The position numbers and the translations under genes are program-made. From Bacilli bacterium (GTDB lineage Bacteria; Bacillota_I; Bacilli_A; RF39; UBA660): DNA of 45,496 bases. Location: assembly GCA_017519965.1 (NCBI GenBank), contig JAFWRK010000045.1, positions 1 to 45,496 on the forward strand. The letters run 5' to 3'. Shown here one piece after another: positions 33,859-42,825 of the stretch. The notes below the pieces were generated by a model. It was not told where the DNA came from, ran no database searches, and saw only the letters and a program-made list of their open reading frames with translations. Position 1 is the stretch's first letter, and each line of letters begins with the position of its first letter.

Positions 33859-34683
33859 ATGGAAAAATATAAAGAAATAGAAAGAAGCATTATAAAGAAG
33901 TTTAGAAAAGAAATATGGGCTAATTTTATTAGTGCAATACAAGAATATGAGCTTATAAAAGAAAATGATAAGATAATGGTATGCATTAGCGGAGGTAAAG
34001 ATTCATTTTTACTAGCTAAATGTATACAAGAATTACAAAGACATGGTAAATTCCCATTTGAAGCCCATTTTGTATGTATGGATCCTGGATATAATAAAGA
34101 AAATAGAAAGTTAATAGAAGATAATGCTAAATTATTAAATATACCAATAGAAATTTTTGAAAGTGATATATTTGATATAGTAGTGAAGCAAGATAAAAGT
34201 CCATGTTACTTATGTGCTAGAATGAGAAGAGGATGCTTATATAATCATGCCAAAGAATTAGGATGTAATAAAATTGCTTTAGGTCATCACTTAGACGATG
34301 TAATAGAAACAACTCTTTTATCAATGTTTTATGGAGCAGAAATAAAAACTATGATGCCTAAATTACATAGTGAAAACTTTGAAGGGTTAGAACTAATTAG
34401 ACCTTTATATAAAATTAGAGAAAAAGATATAATCTCATGGAAAAAATATAATGATTTAAGATTTTTAAATTGTGCATGTAAGTTTACTGATGAAGCACAT
34501 AATATAGATGAAGATAAAAGTAAAAGACTAAAAGTAAAAAAATTAGTAGAAGAATTAAAAAAAGATAATGATAGAATCGACTATAATATATTTAAGTCAA
34601 TAGATAATATTAATTTAGATTGTGTATTAGGTACAAAAGAAAATGGTGTATATAAAAGTTTTAAAGATAAATATGATAAGTAA
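33859..34683 (+). CDS. TtcA-like tRNA thiolation ATPase
   Basis: 274 residues, ATG after TTAGGTG. PP-loop ATP pyrophosphatase: SGGKDS (44-49) adenylates the tRNA base. A CYLC pair (Cys116, Cys119) and a later NCAC (Cys205, Cys207) supply cysteines for an iron-sulfur cluster as in TtcA, and LGHHLDDVIET is the conserved second ATP motif. TtcA makes 2-thiocytidine at tRNA position 32; Firmicutes relatives may act on other bases, so I leave the symbol blank. Cotranscribed with the MazG-like gene. Confidence 0.85.
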   Translation: MEKYKEIERSIIKKFRKEIWANFISAIQEYELIKENDKIMVCISGGKDSFLLAKCIQELQRHGKFPFEAHFVCMDPGYNKENRKLIEDNAKLLNIPIEIFESDIFDIVVKQDKSPCYLCARMRRGCLYNHAKELGCNKIALGHHLDDVIETTLLSMFYGAEIKTMMPKLHSENFEGLELIRPLYKIREKDIISWKKYNDLRFLNCACKFTDEAHNIDEDKSKRLKVKKLVEELKKDNDRIDYNIFKSIDNINLDCVLGTKENGVYKSFKDKYDK

Positions 34684-34703
34684 TCTTAACGATTACTTTT
34701 TTT
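34678..34703 (+). terminator. Terminator after the TtcA-like gene
   Basis: AAGTAATC-TTAAC-GATTACTT then a T run, overlapping the stop codon. Confidence 0.88.
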
Positions 34704-34775
34704 GTCACTCTAAAAGAGACCAATAACACAAATGCATATAATAAAATGAATATGTAATTTGAAGGGGGAATTAAA

Positions 34776-36698
34776 ATGAAAAAGAAAATCATTACACTAA
34801 TTACAATAATTGCAATAGCTATTACTGCAACATTAGGGGTATATGCTACAACAAATATTAATTTATCAATAAGTGGTACTTATAATTATGATTTAGCTAA
34901 TGAAGTATTAACATTAACTAATAAAGAAAGAGCTCAAGTTGGAGTGGCAGCACTTCAAATGGATAATGAGCTAAATAAAATAGCTCAAGAAAGAGCTAAA
35001 GAAGCTGCTTTATATTTCTCACATAATAGACCAACTGGAGAAGAACTTAAAATAACAAATGTACATGGAGAGAACTTAGCAGCAGGAGCATCAACAGCAC
35101 AAGGTGTAATAGATGATTGGATGGATTCAACTGGACACAAGAAAAATATTTTATATTCATCTTATAAATCTATAGGAATTGCTTCATTTACAACAAAAAA
35201 TGGAGCTACATATTGGGTACAAGTTTTCTCAATGAAAAGTGCATCATCTGCAAATACATTTAAAGGATCAAAAGAAGTTGCATCACAACAAGTAAAAATA
35301 AAATCATCTTTTATTACAAATATTAAAGTATATGATCTTCAATATAAAAAGATAAAAGTAGGAGAAGAATATACTATAAAAAATGCTGCAGTAAAAAATG
35401 GAGGATGGAGTGCTTATACAGCAATTGATAATAAAAACTTTACTTTCACATCATCAGATCCAAAAATAGCAACAATAGATAATAATGGAAAAATAAAAGG
35501 ATTATCTAATGGTAAAGTAACAATAACTGCAAAATTACTTAATCTAACAGCATCATACGAAATAACAGTAGGGACTCTACCAGTAGAAGTAGAAAAAATA
35601 TCATTTGTAAATAGTAGTTACAAAATGTATGAAAAAAATACTCTAAAATTTGATGTTGATATTACTCCAAGCAATGCAACTGATAAAACATTAACTTGGA
35701 AGAGTTCAGATGAGTCTATAGCAACAGTAGATAATAATGGTAATGTTACTACAATAAAACCTGGAGATGTCACAATAACAGTAACAACATCTAATGGCAA
35801 AAAAGCATCTTTTGAATTAAACGTAAGTCAAAAAGGAATAACTACATTATTTATAACAGATTGTCCTAATACATTATATATTGGAGAAACAGGTAAGATA
35901 TCAACATCTATCTATCCAAAAACAGCAACAGAAGAAGTACAATACAAATCATCTAATGCAAGTATACTATCAATAGATAGTAAAGGTAATATTAAAGCAT
36001 TAAAAGAGGGTAAAGTAAAAGTAACAGTATCATCTAAGAAAACAAGTGATGAAGTAGAAATAATTGTTATGAAAAAGAAAGAAACACAACAAGAGACAAA
36101 ACCTGAAATAAAAGAAGAAACAAAACCAGAAGAGCATCATGAAGAACCTAAGCAAGAGCAAAAAGAAGAAATAAAAGATACAAATAAATACATAACAAGT
36201 GTTAGTTTAGATAAAAAAGAGATAACTCTAAAGGTAGGTGAAAAATTTACTCCAACATTAACTGTTAATCCAACGGATACAACAGAGATAGTAAAACCAA
36301 CTTGGATAGGATTTGATTACAGAATAGCAGAGATTTCTAGTAATGGAACAATAACTGCTAAATCTGTAGGTGAAGGAACAGTTAAAGTTTTAGTAGGTAA
36401 GAATAATGTTGAAGCATCAATAAAAGTTAAAGTAATACCATCATGTGCAATAACTTCAATGAATTTCGACTATTATACATCTAACTTAAAACCAGGTGGA
36501 GTAGGGAAAATACATCTTAGTATTAATCCAGAAGGAGCAAATGATTACTATAATATAAAATGGACAAGTACAGATAATAACATCCTAGAAGTTAGACAAG
36601 GTGGAACAGTATTTGCTCATGCTCCAGGAAAAGTAATTATTACTGCAACAGCTCCAAATGGAGTATCAGTATCTAAAGAGTTTGTAGTCAACAATTAA
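34776..36698 (+). CDS. Secreted CAP-domain protein with bacterial Ig-like repeats
   Basis: 640 residues, strong SD GAAGGGGG. Signal peptide to about residue 24. CAP/SCP (YkwD-type) domain about 38-150 with the family residues His83 (FSHNRP), Glu99 (HGENLAAG) and His121 (STGHKKNIL). It is followed by an extended region with several Big_2-type Ig-like domains, recognised by repeated TIDNNGKIKGLSNGKVTITA, SIATVDNNGNVTTIKPGDVTITV and IAEISSNGTITAKSVGEGTVKV segments. A Lys/Glu/Gln-rich flexible linker (about 430-470) separates the domains. No LPXTG or membrane anchor at the end. Likely extracellular or wall-associated; enzymatic activity of CAP domains is not established. Confidence 0.9.
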   Translation: MKKKIITLITIIAIAITATLGVYATTNINLSISGTYNYDLANEVLTLTNKERAQVGVAALQMDNELNKIAQERAKEAALYFSHNRPTGEELKITNVHGENLAAGASTAQGVIDDWMDSTGHKKNILYSSYKSIGIASFTTKNGATYWVQVFSMKSASSANTFKGSKEVASQQVKIKSSFITNIKVYDLQYKKIKVGEEYTIKNAAVKNGGWSAYTAIDNKNFTFTSSDPKIATIDNNGKIKGLSNGKVTITAKLLNLTASYEITVGTLPVEVEKISFVNSSYKMYEKNTLKFDVDITPSNATDKTLTWKSSDESIATVDNNGNVTTIKPGDVTITVTTSNGKKASFELNVSQKGITTLFITDCPNTLYIGETGKISTSIYPKTATEEVQYKSSNASILSIDSKGNIKALKEGKVKVTVSSKKTSDEVEIIVMKKKETQQETKPEIKEETKPEEHHEEPKQEQKEEIKDTNKYITSVSLDKKEITLKVGEKFTPTLTVNPTDTTEIVKPTWIGFDYRIAEISSNGTITAKSVGEGTVKVLVGKNNVEASIKVKVIPSCAITSMNFDYYTSNLKPGGVGKIHLSINPEGANDYYNIKWTSTDNNILEVRQGGTVFAHAPGKVIITATAPNGVSVSKEFVVNN

Positions 36699-36720
36699 CA
36701 ACTATAGGTTGTTTATATAG

Positions 36721-36796
36721 ATTAAACCGTTTCTTGTATCCCTGACAAGAAATAGATTTCCATATTGGACCTCCTTTCCAATATATTAATTTTTTA
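36721..36796 (+). ncRNA. Candidate small RNA with two C-rich loops
   Basis: Downstream of the CAP gene, two perfect 8-bp hairpins follow one another. TTTCTTGT-ATCCCTG-ACAAGAAA is at 36730-36752, and ATATTGGA-CCTCCTT-TCCAATAT at 36762-36784, with an ATTAATTTTTT tail. Both loops expose C-rich anti-Shine-Dalgarno-like sequence (UCCC, CCUCC), as in Gram-positive regulatory RNAs such as RsaE/RoxS and the csRNAs. No reading frame and no convincing own promoter, so it may be cut from the 3' end of the CAP mRNA. Confidence 0.45.
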
Positions 36797-36825
36797 AAAA
36801 GAGTAGGTGACTGCTCTTTTTAAAT
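36796..36825 (+). terminator. Terminator with GTGA tetraloop
   Basis: AAAAAGAGTAG pairs with CTGCTCTTTTT (one wobble) around GTGA. Likely end of the CAP transcript and barrier before the next gene. Confidence 0.8.
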
Positions 36826-36875
36826 GACAAAAAAACAAAAATATGATAGTATGAATACAAGAAATGAGTGATAAT

Positions 36876-37208
36876 ATGGAAAGTGAAAGTCAAAGAATAG
36901 AACGATTACAAAAAATGTCATCAGTATTGAAATCAATGAAAGATTGTTCAAATATAAAAGAGATAGAAGAAAAAACAGGAGTACCTAGATCTACAATTCA
37001 AAGATACTTAAATAGACCAGATTATTATGAAGATTTAGTAACAGATGGATATGTTAAAAGAGAGAATATAGAAAATCTAATGAATTACACAAAAGAATGG
37101 TTAAATAAATCTAAGCATGAAGGTCTTAAAAGAGGAGGCACTATCTCTCAAGAAAAATACGGTTTTTCTAAAGGAGAAGACGGAAAATTTAATGGCCATA
37201 CAAGATAA
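36876..37208 (+). CDS. SpoIIID-like HTH transcriptional regulator
   Basis: 110 residues from ATG at 36876, where GAGTGAT supplies the SD; an ATG at 36864 has no good SD. A helix-turn-helix (about 26-46: SNIKEIEEKTGVPRSTIQRYLNR) is followed by helices and a basic, glycine-containing tail (KSKHEGLKRGGTISQEKYGF). SpoIIID, the mother-cell sporulation regulator, has the same small size, an HTH and a similar K-S-I-R-x-L-R-G-G-E-A-T...KY ending, so this is a plausible relative, consistent with gpr and spoIIP in the window. The N-terminus differs from Bacillus SpoIIID, so the call is moderate. Confidence 0.6.
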   Translation: MESESQRIERLQKMSSVLKSMKDCSNIKEIEEKTGVPRSTIQRYLNRPDYYEDLVTDGYVKRENIENLMNYTKEWLNKSKHEGLKRGGTISQEKYGFSKGEDGKFNGHTR

Positions 37209-37239
37209 AAGTCAGATATAAATCTGACTTTTATTTTTC
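37205..37239. terminator. Bidirectional terminator
   Basis: 13-bp stem ATAAAAGTCAGAT/ATCTGACTTTTAT with an ATAA loop between convergent genes ending at 37208 (+) and 37231 (-). Confidence 0.9.
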
Positions 37240-37743
37240 TATATAACAAATATCATTCATATTTCTATAATCATTATCTATGTCAAAACCGTGTCCAATT
37301 ATAAATTTATCTGGAATAGTAAAACCATTATAATCAATAGGAACATCAACAACTCTTCTTTCCTTCTTATCAACTAAAGTGCAAATCTTTAATGATTTAG
37401 GGTTTTTCTTTATTAAATATTCTCTTAAAAAGCTAAGAGTTCTTCCAGTATCAATTATATCTTCAATAATCAAAACATCTTTATCAGTAATAGACTCAGT
37501 CAAATCTTTATTGATTTTAATATTTCCAGTACTATCAGTTCCTTCATAACTAGATATTTCTATAAAGTTTAATCTAGTATTAGATTTAATCTTCATACAT
37601 AATTCTACAGTAAAAATAACTGCTCCTCTTAAGACACATACAACTTCTATATCTTTACCTTTATAATCATTATTAATTTGTTCTGCTAGTTCATTAACTC
37701 GTTTATTAATTTCTCTTTTACCAATAAGTTTCTTTATCTTCAT
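37231..37743 (-). CDS. hpt: Hypoxanthine phosphoribosyltransferase
   Basis: 170 residues, ATG preceded by AGGAGG. Converts hypoxanthine (and usually guanine) plus PRPP into the nucleotide, in purine salvage. The PRPP-binding signature VLIIEDIIDTGRT (90-102) is intact. VVCVLRGAVIF near residue 35 and the C-terminal FIIGHGFDIDNDYRN are typical of Hpt. Full family length. Encoded opposite to its neighbours; the purine phosphorylase at 40362 would supply its substrate. Confidence 0.94.
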   Translation of the reverse strand: MKIKKLIGKREINKRVNELAEQINNDYKGKDIEVVCVLRGAVIFTVELCMKIKSNTRLNFIEISSYEGTDSTGNIKINKDLTESITDKDVLIIEDIIDTGRTLSFLREYLIKKNPKSLKICTLVDKKERRVVDVPIDYNGFTIPDKFIIGHGFDIDNDYRNMNDICYIEK

Positions 37744-37804
37744 AAATCCTCCTATAAATATATTTAATTATATAATAAAGAAATAATTAATTAAAGAACT
37801 AATA

Positions 37805-37813
37805 TGATATAAT
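37805..37813 (+). promoter_or_regulatory. Extended -10 promoter before the lipid kinase gene
   Basis: TGATATAAT (TGn plus TATAAT), 17 bases before the start codon; no clear -35. Confidence 0.5.
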
Positions 37814-37830
37814 TTAATAAAGGTGATAGT

Positions 37831-38715
37831 ATGAAGTATGTGTTTCTACTTAATAGGTTTAGTTTAAAAGAAAATACAGAAAAACTAAGAGTAAAGTTAG
37901 AAAAAATTTCTAAAAGAAGAAAAATAAACTATGTAATTGAAGTAAATGATAAAGATAATTCTACAGAAGATATTTTAAAAAAATATAAAGATAGTAAAAA
38001 TGTAATAATAGCAGTAGGTGGAGATGGAACAATTAATAGAGTACTAAATAGTATAGTAGGTACTAAAAATGTCTTAGGTTATATTCCATATGGAACAGGT
38101 AATGACTTTTATAAAACAAATAAAGAATTATTAGAAAACGGTATAAATAAGATAGATTTAGTAAAAATAAATGATAAACATTTTATTAATATTGCATGTT
38201 TTGGTATAGATGCTGATATAGGAAATAATAATGATATAGTCCATTCTAAAATAATACCAGAAAAACAACGATATAATATGTCACTATTATATAATTTCAT
38301 CAAATATAAACCTAGAAATCTAGAAATATTAATAAATAATCAAGATATTAAAGATGACTTTACAACCGTAGTAGTATGTAATGGTAGATATTATGGTGGA
38401 GGATATAAAGTAGGATATAATGCTAAATTAGATGATGGATTACTAGATGTATACCTAGTACCTAAAATAAACAAAGTAAAAACAGCTAAATTAATAATAT
38501 CTATGAAAAAAGGAGGACATGAAAAGTCTAAAGATATAAAAAAATATCAAGCAAATAAATTAACTGTAAGAAGTAATGAAACAATAGATTGTAATATTGA
38601 TGGTGAAGTACTATCTAGTAAAGAATTTAATATAGAACTAATTGAAAAAGGAATAGAAGTTTATTATGATAAATATCTAATAAATGAAGTAGGAAAGATT
38701 AAAACAAAAAAGTAG
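37831..38715 (+). CDS. Diacylglycerol kinase-type lipid kinase
   Basis: 294 residues, ATG after AAAGGTGAT. Catalytic domain of the DagK/YegS lipid kinase family: nucleotide-binding GGDGT (63-67), YGTGND (87-92), NIACFGIDADIG, and GGGYKVGYNAKLDDGLLDV in the second half. Expected to phosphorylate diacylglycerol or a related lipid at the inner membrane face, recycling it into phospholipid synthesis. Followed after 7 bp by the M20 peptidase gene, so cotranscribed. Confidence 0.9.
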   Translation: MKYVFLLNRFSLKENTEKLRVKLEKISKRRKINYVIEVNDKDNSTEDILKKYKDSKNVIIAVGGDGTINRVLNSIVGTKNVLGYIPYGTGNDFYKTNKELLENGINKIDLVKINDKHFINIACFGIDADIGNNNDIVHSKIIPEKQRYNMSLLYNFIKYKPRNLEILINNQDIKDDFTTVVVCNGRYYGGGYKVGYNAKLDDGLLDVYLVPKINKVKTAKLIISMKKGGHEKSKDIKKYQANKLTVRSNETIDCNIDGEVLSSKEFNIELIEKGIEVYYDKYLINEVGKIKTKK

Positions 38716-38722
38716 GTGTATT

Positions 38723-39754
38723 ATGACAACTATAGAATTATTAGAAAAGTTAGTAAATATTGATACTATAAATGATAAAGGTAATAAAGAAATCCTAGAT
38801 TTTATAGAAGATTATCTATCTAATCTAGGATTTAAAAAAGAATATAGATCAAAGATATTAATTATGTCATATAAAGATAATTATGGATTAGGATTCTTAG
38901 GACATAGTGATACAGTAGAATATATAGAGGGATGGAAGACTAATCCTCATGAACTAGTTAATAAAAATGGCATATTATATGGATTAGGAACTAGTGATAT
39001 GAAAGGTGGAATAGCAGCTTTTCTAAAAGCTTTAGAAGAAACAGATTTATCAAAATTATCTAAAGGTATCAAAGTATATATAACTTATGATGAAGAAATA
39101 GGCTTTAGTGGAATATACGAAGTAGTAAATAAAGAAAAGAATTATCCAGAGTATATGATATTTGGAGAACCAACTGATAATAGAGCATGTACTGCTTGTA
39201 AAGGGTTATTATCACTAAAAATATATACAGAAGGTATAAAAGTACATTCATCTAGAACAGATAGAGGAAGAAGTGCTAATAGTTTAATGATTAAACTTTT
39301 ATCTGAACTTGAAGATTTCTATAATAATATTATTAAGATAAAAGAAAAAGATATCTATGAAGTACCATATACAACAATGAATATAGGTCTATTAAATGGA
39401 GGAAGTGCCATAAACTCAGTAGCAAAAGAATGTTACTCATATGTTGATTTTAGATTATCATTTGAAGAACATAGAAAAATAATATTAGAAAAGATAGATG
39501 AATTATGTAAAAAGTATTATGCTAGATATGAAATAGATGAAGATATATGTCCATTTGATAATGAAGTAGAATTTATTAAGGAGAAAAATAGTGCAAGTTT
39601 CATGACTGAAGCATCATTTATAGATAAAACAAAAAGAATAATACTAGGAGTAGGACCAGTAACAGCTCATGAAATAGATGAACATATAACAGTAGAAAGT
39701 CTAAATAAATTAGTAGAACAATATAAAGATATTATCAATAAAACATGTAAATAA
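38723..39754 (+). CDS. M20-family metallopeptidase/deacylase (ArgE/DapE type)
   Basis: 343 residues, SD TAGGTG. Zinc-dependent hydrolase with all usual ligands: His61 and Asp63 (GHSDTVE), Asp92 (GTSDMKGG), Glu124/125 (YDEEIGF), Glu in FGEPT, and the last His in AHEIDEH. A lid/dimerisation domain occupies the middle (about 165-275). Members include acetylornithine deacetylase, succinyl-diaminopimelate desuccinylase and peptidases; the sequence alone does not choose between them, and no arginine or lysine synthesis genes adjoin. Confidence 0.88.
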   Translation: MTTIELLEKLVNIDTINDKGNKEILDFIEDYLSNLGFKKEYRSKILIMSYKDNYGLGFLGHSDTVEYIEGWKTNPHELVNKNGILYGLGTSDMKGGIAAFLKALEETDLSKLSKGIKVYITYDEEIGFSGIYEVVNKEKNYPEYMIFGEPTDNRACTACKGLLSLKIYTEGIKVHSSRTDRGRSANSLMIKLLSELEDFYNNIIKIKEKDIYEVPYTTMNIGLLNGGSAINSVAKECYSYVDFRLSFEEHRKIILEKIDELCKKYYARYEIDEDICPFDNEVEFIKEKNSASFMTEASFIDKTKRIILGVGPVTAHEIDEHITVESLNKLVEQYKDIINKTCK

Positions 39755-39782
39755 AATACTACTTTTGAAGTAGTATTTTTAA
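39754..39782 (+). terminator. Terminator after the M20 gene
   Basis: AAATACTACTT-TTG-AAGTAGTATTT followed by Ts. Confidence 0.85.
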
Positions 39783-39790
39783 TTTATCTT

Positions 39791-39799
39791 TGATATAAT
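39791..39799 (+). promoter_or_regulatory. Extended -10 promoter
   Basis: TGATATAAT shortly before the gene at 39823; no clear -35. Confidence 0.5.
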
Positions 39800-39822
39800 G
39801 AATATGATAGGAGACTAGTGTG

Positions 39823-40353
39823 ATGAGAATAAAATATAATATTAAAAATAAAAATAGTTTTAAAGTATTTAATGATTCAATGGGAATAGCTCTAAATAGA
39901 GAAAATATAATAAGAAGTAAGAGAGTAAAGTATTTAAGCTATACTACAATATCTATATTACAGCTTATAATAGTAACAACATTTTTAACATTAACATTAA
40001 TAATTAATAATTTATATTATTGTAGATTATCAATATTTTTAACATGCTTAGCAACATTAGCATTTATATTTATGATTATTAATATATTATATCCATTATT
40101 ATTTGCTACATGTTTTGTATTAAGAGATGAAAACGAACTAGAAATAAATGAAAAAGGAATATCTTTCTATTTAGATGATGATCAATGTATTACATTAGGC
40201 TGGACTCATATAAGAGCCTTAGCAATAGGAAAGTATTCACTTAACTTTTTAACAGATGATTTTTATTACTTTTATTTAGATAAAAAATATAGACAAGATG
40301 TAATAAAAGCAGTAAAAGAATATAATGAATCATTATTAATAATAAGAAAATAG
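39823..40353 (+). CDS. Membrane protein with YcxB-like soluble domain
   Basis: 176 residues from ATG at 39823 (AGGAG nine bases upstream; GTG at 39820 is an equally possible start). Two membrane helices (about 38-63 and 70-100) follow a polar N-terminus. The C-terminal 75 residues (ELEINEKGISFYLDDD..ITLGWTHIRALAIGKYSLNFLTDD) resemble the small beta domain of YcxB-type proteins. No catalytic motif. Eight bases upstream of deoD, so cotranscribed, but no functional link is evident. Confidence 0.7.
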   Translation: MRIKYNIKNKNSFKVFNDSMGIALNRENIIRSKRVKYLSYTTISILQLIIVTTFLTLTLIINNLYYCRLSIFLTCLATLAFIFMIINILYPLLFATCFVLRDENELEINEKGISFYLDDDQCITLGWTHIRALAIGKYSLNFLTDDFYYFYLDKKYRQDVIKAVKEYNESLLIIRK

Positions 40354-40361
40354 GAGGTATT

Positions 40362-41060
40362 ATGACACCACATATAGAATCAAGTAAAGAAGATATAGCA
40401 AAAATAGTAATTATGCCTGGAGATCCATTAAGAGCTAAAATGATAGCAGAAAAGTATTTAACAGATTATAAATTAGTAAATGAAGTAAGGAATCAATTAG
40501 CATACACTGGATATTATAAAGGAAAAAGAGTAACAGTATTCTCATCAGGTATGGGTAACCCTAGTATGGGAATTTATTCTTATGAATTATTTAATTTCTA
40601 TGATGTAGAAGAAATAATAAGAGTAGGTAGTTGTGGAGCCTTTGCTAAAGACCTAGATTTATATGAAATAGTGTTAGTAGATAATAGTTATTCTAAATCC
40701 AATTATTTAGAAGAATTAACTGATGAAGTAAATAATATATTACCTAGTAACAATAATCTAAATAAACAAATACTAGATACAGCTAATAAATTAAAAATTG
40801 ATGTAAATTATGCTAATGTCTATTGTACAGATGTATTTTATAATCATGTAGACATAGATTATTTAAGAGAAAACTATAATTGTATAGCAACAGAAATGGA
40901 AACATTTGCTTTATTTAGTAATGCTAAGAAGTTAAATAAGAAAGCATCAGCTATACTTACAGTATCTGATAATCTAATAACACACGAAGAAACAACTAGC
41001 GAAGAAAGACAAAATTCATTTAACAAAATGATAGAATTAGCACTTGAATCAATAAAATAA
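40362..41060 (+). CDS. deoD: Purine nucleoside phosphorylase, DeoD type
   Basis: 232 residues, SD AGGAGG. Phosphorolysis of purine (deoxy)nucleosides to base and (deoxy)ribose-1-phosphate. Trimeric/hexameric PNP signatures: PGDPLRA (19-25), SSGMGNPSMGIYSYEL, RVGSCGAF (87-94), and TEMETFALF with the later SDN. Length is right for DeoD. It works with Hpt (37231-37743) in purine salvage. Cotranscribed with the membrane protein upstream; ends at an intrinsic terminator. Confidence 0.94.
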   Translation: MTPHIESSKEDIAKIVIMPGDPLRAKMIAEKYLTDYKLVNEVRNQLAYTGYYKGKRVTVFSSGMGNPSMGIYSYELFNFYDVEEIIRVGSCGAFAKDLDLYEIVLVDNSYSKSNYLEELTDEVNNILPSNNNLNKQILDTANKLKIDVNYANVYCTDVFYNHVDIDYLRENYNCIATEMETFALFSNAKKLNKKASAILTVSDNLITHEETTSEERQNSFNKMIELALESIK

Positions 41061-41074
41061 GTAAAAATATGTAT

Positions 41075-41104
41075 AAACCGTTGACAATAGAACGGTTTTT
41101 TAAT
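41075..41104 (+). terminator. deoD terminator
   Basis: AAACCGTT-GACAATAG-AACGGTTT and a T run. Confidence 0.88.
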
Positions 41105-41145
41105 TATATTTAAATCATATAAGGCATCCTAGGGGGTATTTAGAC

Positions 41146-42810
41146 ATGGATAATGAAGAAGAGAGTAGAAGTTTAGCAAGTTTATTAAATAGAACTTACT
41201 TAGATGAAGAAACATCAATATTGACTTATATAAACTTATTAGTAGGAAACTACGATAAAGAAACTGGTATATTTCATGATGATCAAGGTAGAGAATATCC
41301 AACAATTGATTCAGAAGAAGCATCATATGGACAAAATCCGTATATAGCAGGAAATATAATAAATATAGATAAAGCATATGAACAATATACTGATTCTAAA
41401 ACTGCAGATATTCAAGACTTATTAGATAGTTATGATATGGAAGAATCAAAGTTCTTTTATTTAACTTCAGTAAATGAACAAGGAAAATATGTAATATTAA
41501 AACTTAATCATGATGAGATAGTAAAAAGCTACAATGAAAAGAAAAATAGTGTAGATGTTGATGCTGAAGCTAAAGAAATAGATTTTAATAATCAAATCGA
41601 TGAGCAAGAAATTCTAAATTCTATAAAAAATAATGAATATACTAAAGAAGAATTAATAGAACTAAAAAGAAATCTAACAAGTCTTAAGAAGAGAATAAGA
41701 AAGATAATAGATGTTAGTGAAAAGAAAATAAAAGAAGATGATTCAGTTACTCATAATGAAGAGAAAAAAGAATCAAGATTCTATTATGCAGATGGAATAA
41801 TTAAACCATCAGAAGTATTAAAAGAAATAAAGAAAAAAGTAATTGCTCAAGATGAGGCAGCAGCTAAATTAGTAATAGAATATGCAAAAAGAAATCTAGA
41901 TCAATTTAATAAAGAAAATATTAATATGAAAGGTATTCTACTAGTAGGTAATACAGGTGTAGGTAAAACATTACTTGCAGAAGAATTAGCAAGACTATTA
42001 GATAGACCATTCTTATCAATAGATACAAATCAAATAACTACACAAGGATATGTAGGAGAAAGTCTAGAACAAGTACTATGGAAATTATACGTAAAGTGTA
42101 ATAAAGATAAAGAAAAAACAGAAAGTGCTATAGTATTCTTTGATGAAATAGATAAAAAAGGATCTAAGAATAAAGATGATGTAGGAGGACAAGGAGTACT
42201 AAATATGTTATTAAAATTCTTAGATGGTACAAAGTATAATGCAACTCCATCTCAAAGTGGTTTAGCTGAAAGAGTAGAAATAGATACATCTAAAATGATA
42301 GTAATAGCAGGTGGAGCATTTACAGATGTATATGATAGAGAATTTGAACATGGAATAGGCTTTGGACACGAAGTAAAGAAACCATACAAACCATCTCTAG
42401 AAGACTTTGTAGATAAAGGAATGATGACTAGAGAGTTTATGGGTAGATTTCCATCAATTATTAGATTAAGAGATCTTAATAAAGAAGACATGTTAAATAT
42501 AATGGATAATTCATCAGTATCTCCAATAAAATTAGAAAAAGAAAGATATAAAGCAGTAGGAGTAAAATTAAATATAAATGATGATGTAAAAGACTATGCT
42601 GCATCTAAAGCAGTAAAAAGCAAAGCAGGAGCTAGAGCACTAACAGGAATTATATCAGAAATAACTAATAAATCATTTGGAGATGCATTAAACAATAGAG
42701 GAAAGTATAAGGATATGACAATTACAAAAGAAACAATAGAAGATCCAAGTAACTATCTATATACTTTAAAAGATAATCAAAAGATTAAACAAAAAAAGGC
42801 TTTTTATTAA
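41146..42810 (+). CDS. ClpX-like AAA+ unfoldase with a non-zinc N-terminal region
   Basis: 554 residues, SD AGGGGG. From about residue 225 the sequence follows ClpX: VIAQDEAA, Walker A GNTGVGKT (268-275), pore loop GYVGES (301-306), Walker B VFFDEID (330-336), the ClpP-docking GIGFG (403-407), EFMGRFP, and sensor 2 KAGARAL. ClpX delivers unfolded proteins to ClpP. The four-cysteine zinc domain at the usual ClpX N-terminus is missing and replaced by about 215 unrelated acidic, helical residues containing a HDDQGREYP segment. That region may give different substrate or adaptor choice. No clpP lies nearby. Confidence 0.85.
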   Translation: MDNEEESRSLASLLNRTYLDEETSILTYINLLVGNYDKETGIFHDDQGREYPTIDSEEASYGQNPYIAGNIINIDKAYEQYTDSKTADIQDLLDSYDMEESKFFYLTSVNEQGKYVILKLNHDEIVKSYNEKKNSVDVDAEAKEIDFNNQIDEQEILNSIKNNEYTKEELIELKRNLTSLKKRIRKIIDVSEKKIKEDDSVTHNEEKKESRFYYADGIIKPSEVLKEIKKKVIAQDEAAAKLVIEYAKRNLDQFNKENINMKGILLVGNTGVGKTLLAEELARLLDRPFLSIDTNQITTQGYVGESLEQVLWKLYVKCNKDKEKTESAIVFFDEIDKKGSKNKDDVGGQGVLNMLLKFLDGTKYNATPSQSGLAERVEIDTSKMIVIAGGAFTDVYDREFEHGIGFGHEVKKPYKPSLEDFVDKGMMTREFMGRFPSIIRLRDLNKEDMLNIMDNSSVSPIKLEKERYKAVGVKLNINDDVKDYAASKAVKSKAGARALTGIISEITNKSFGDALNNRGKYKDMTITKETIEDPSNYLYTLKDNQKIKQKKAFY

Positions 42811-42825
42811 GCCTTTTTATTTTTT
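42793..42825. terminator. Bidirectional terminator
   Basis: AAAAAGGCTT-TTTATT-AAGCCTTTTT followed by Ts, between convergent genes ending at 42810 and 42817. Confidence 0.85.
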
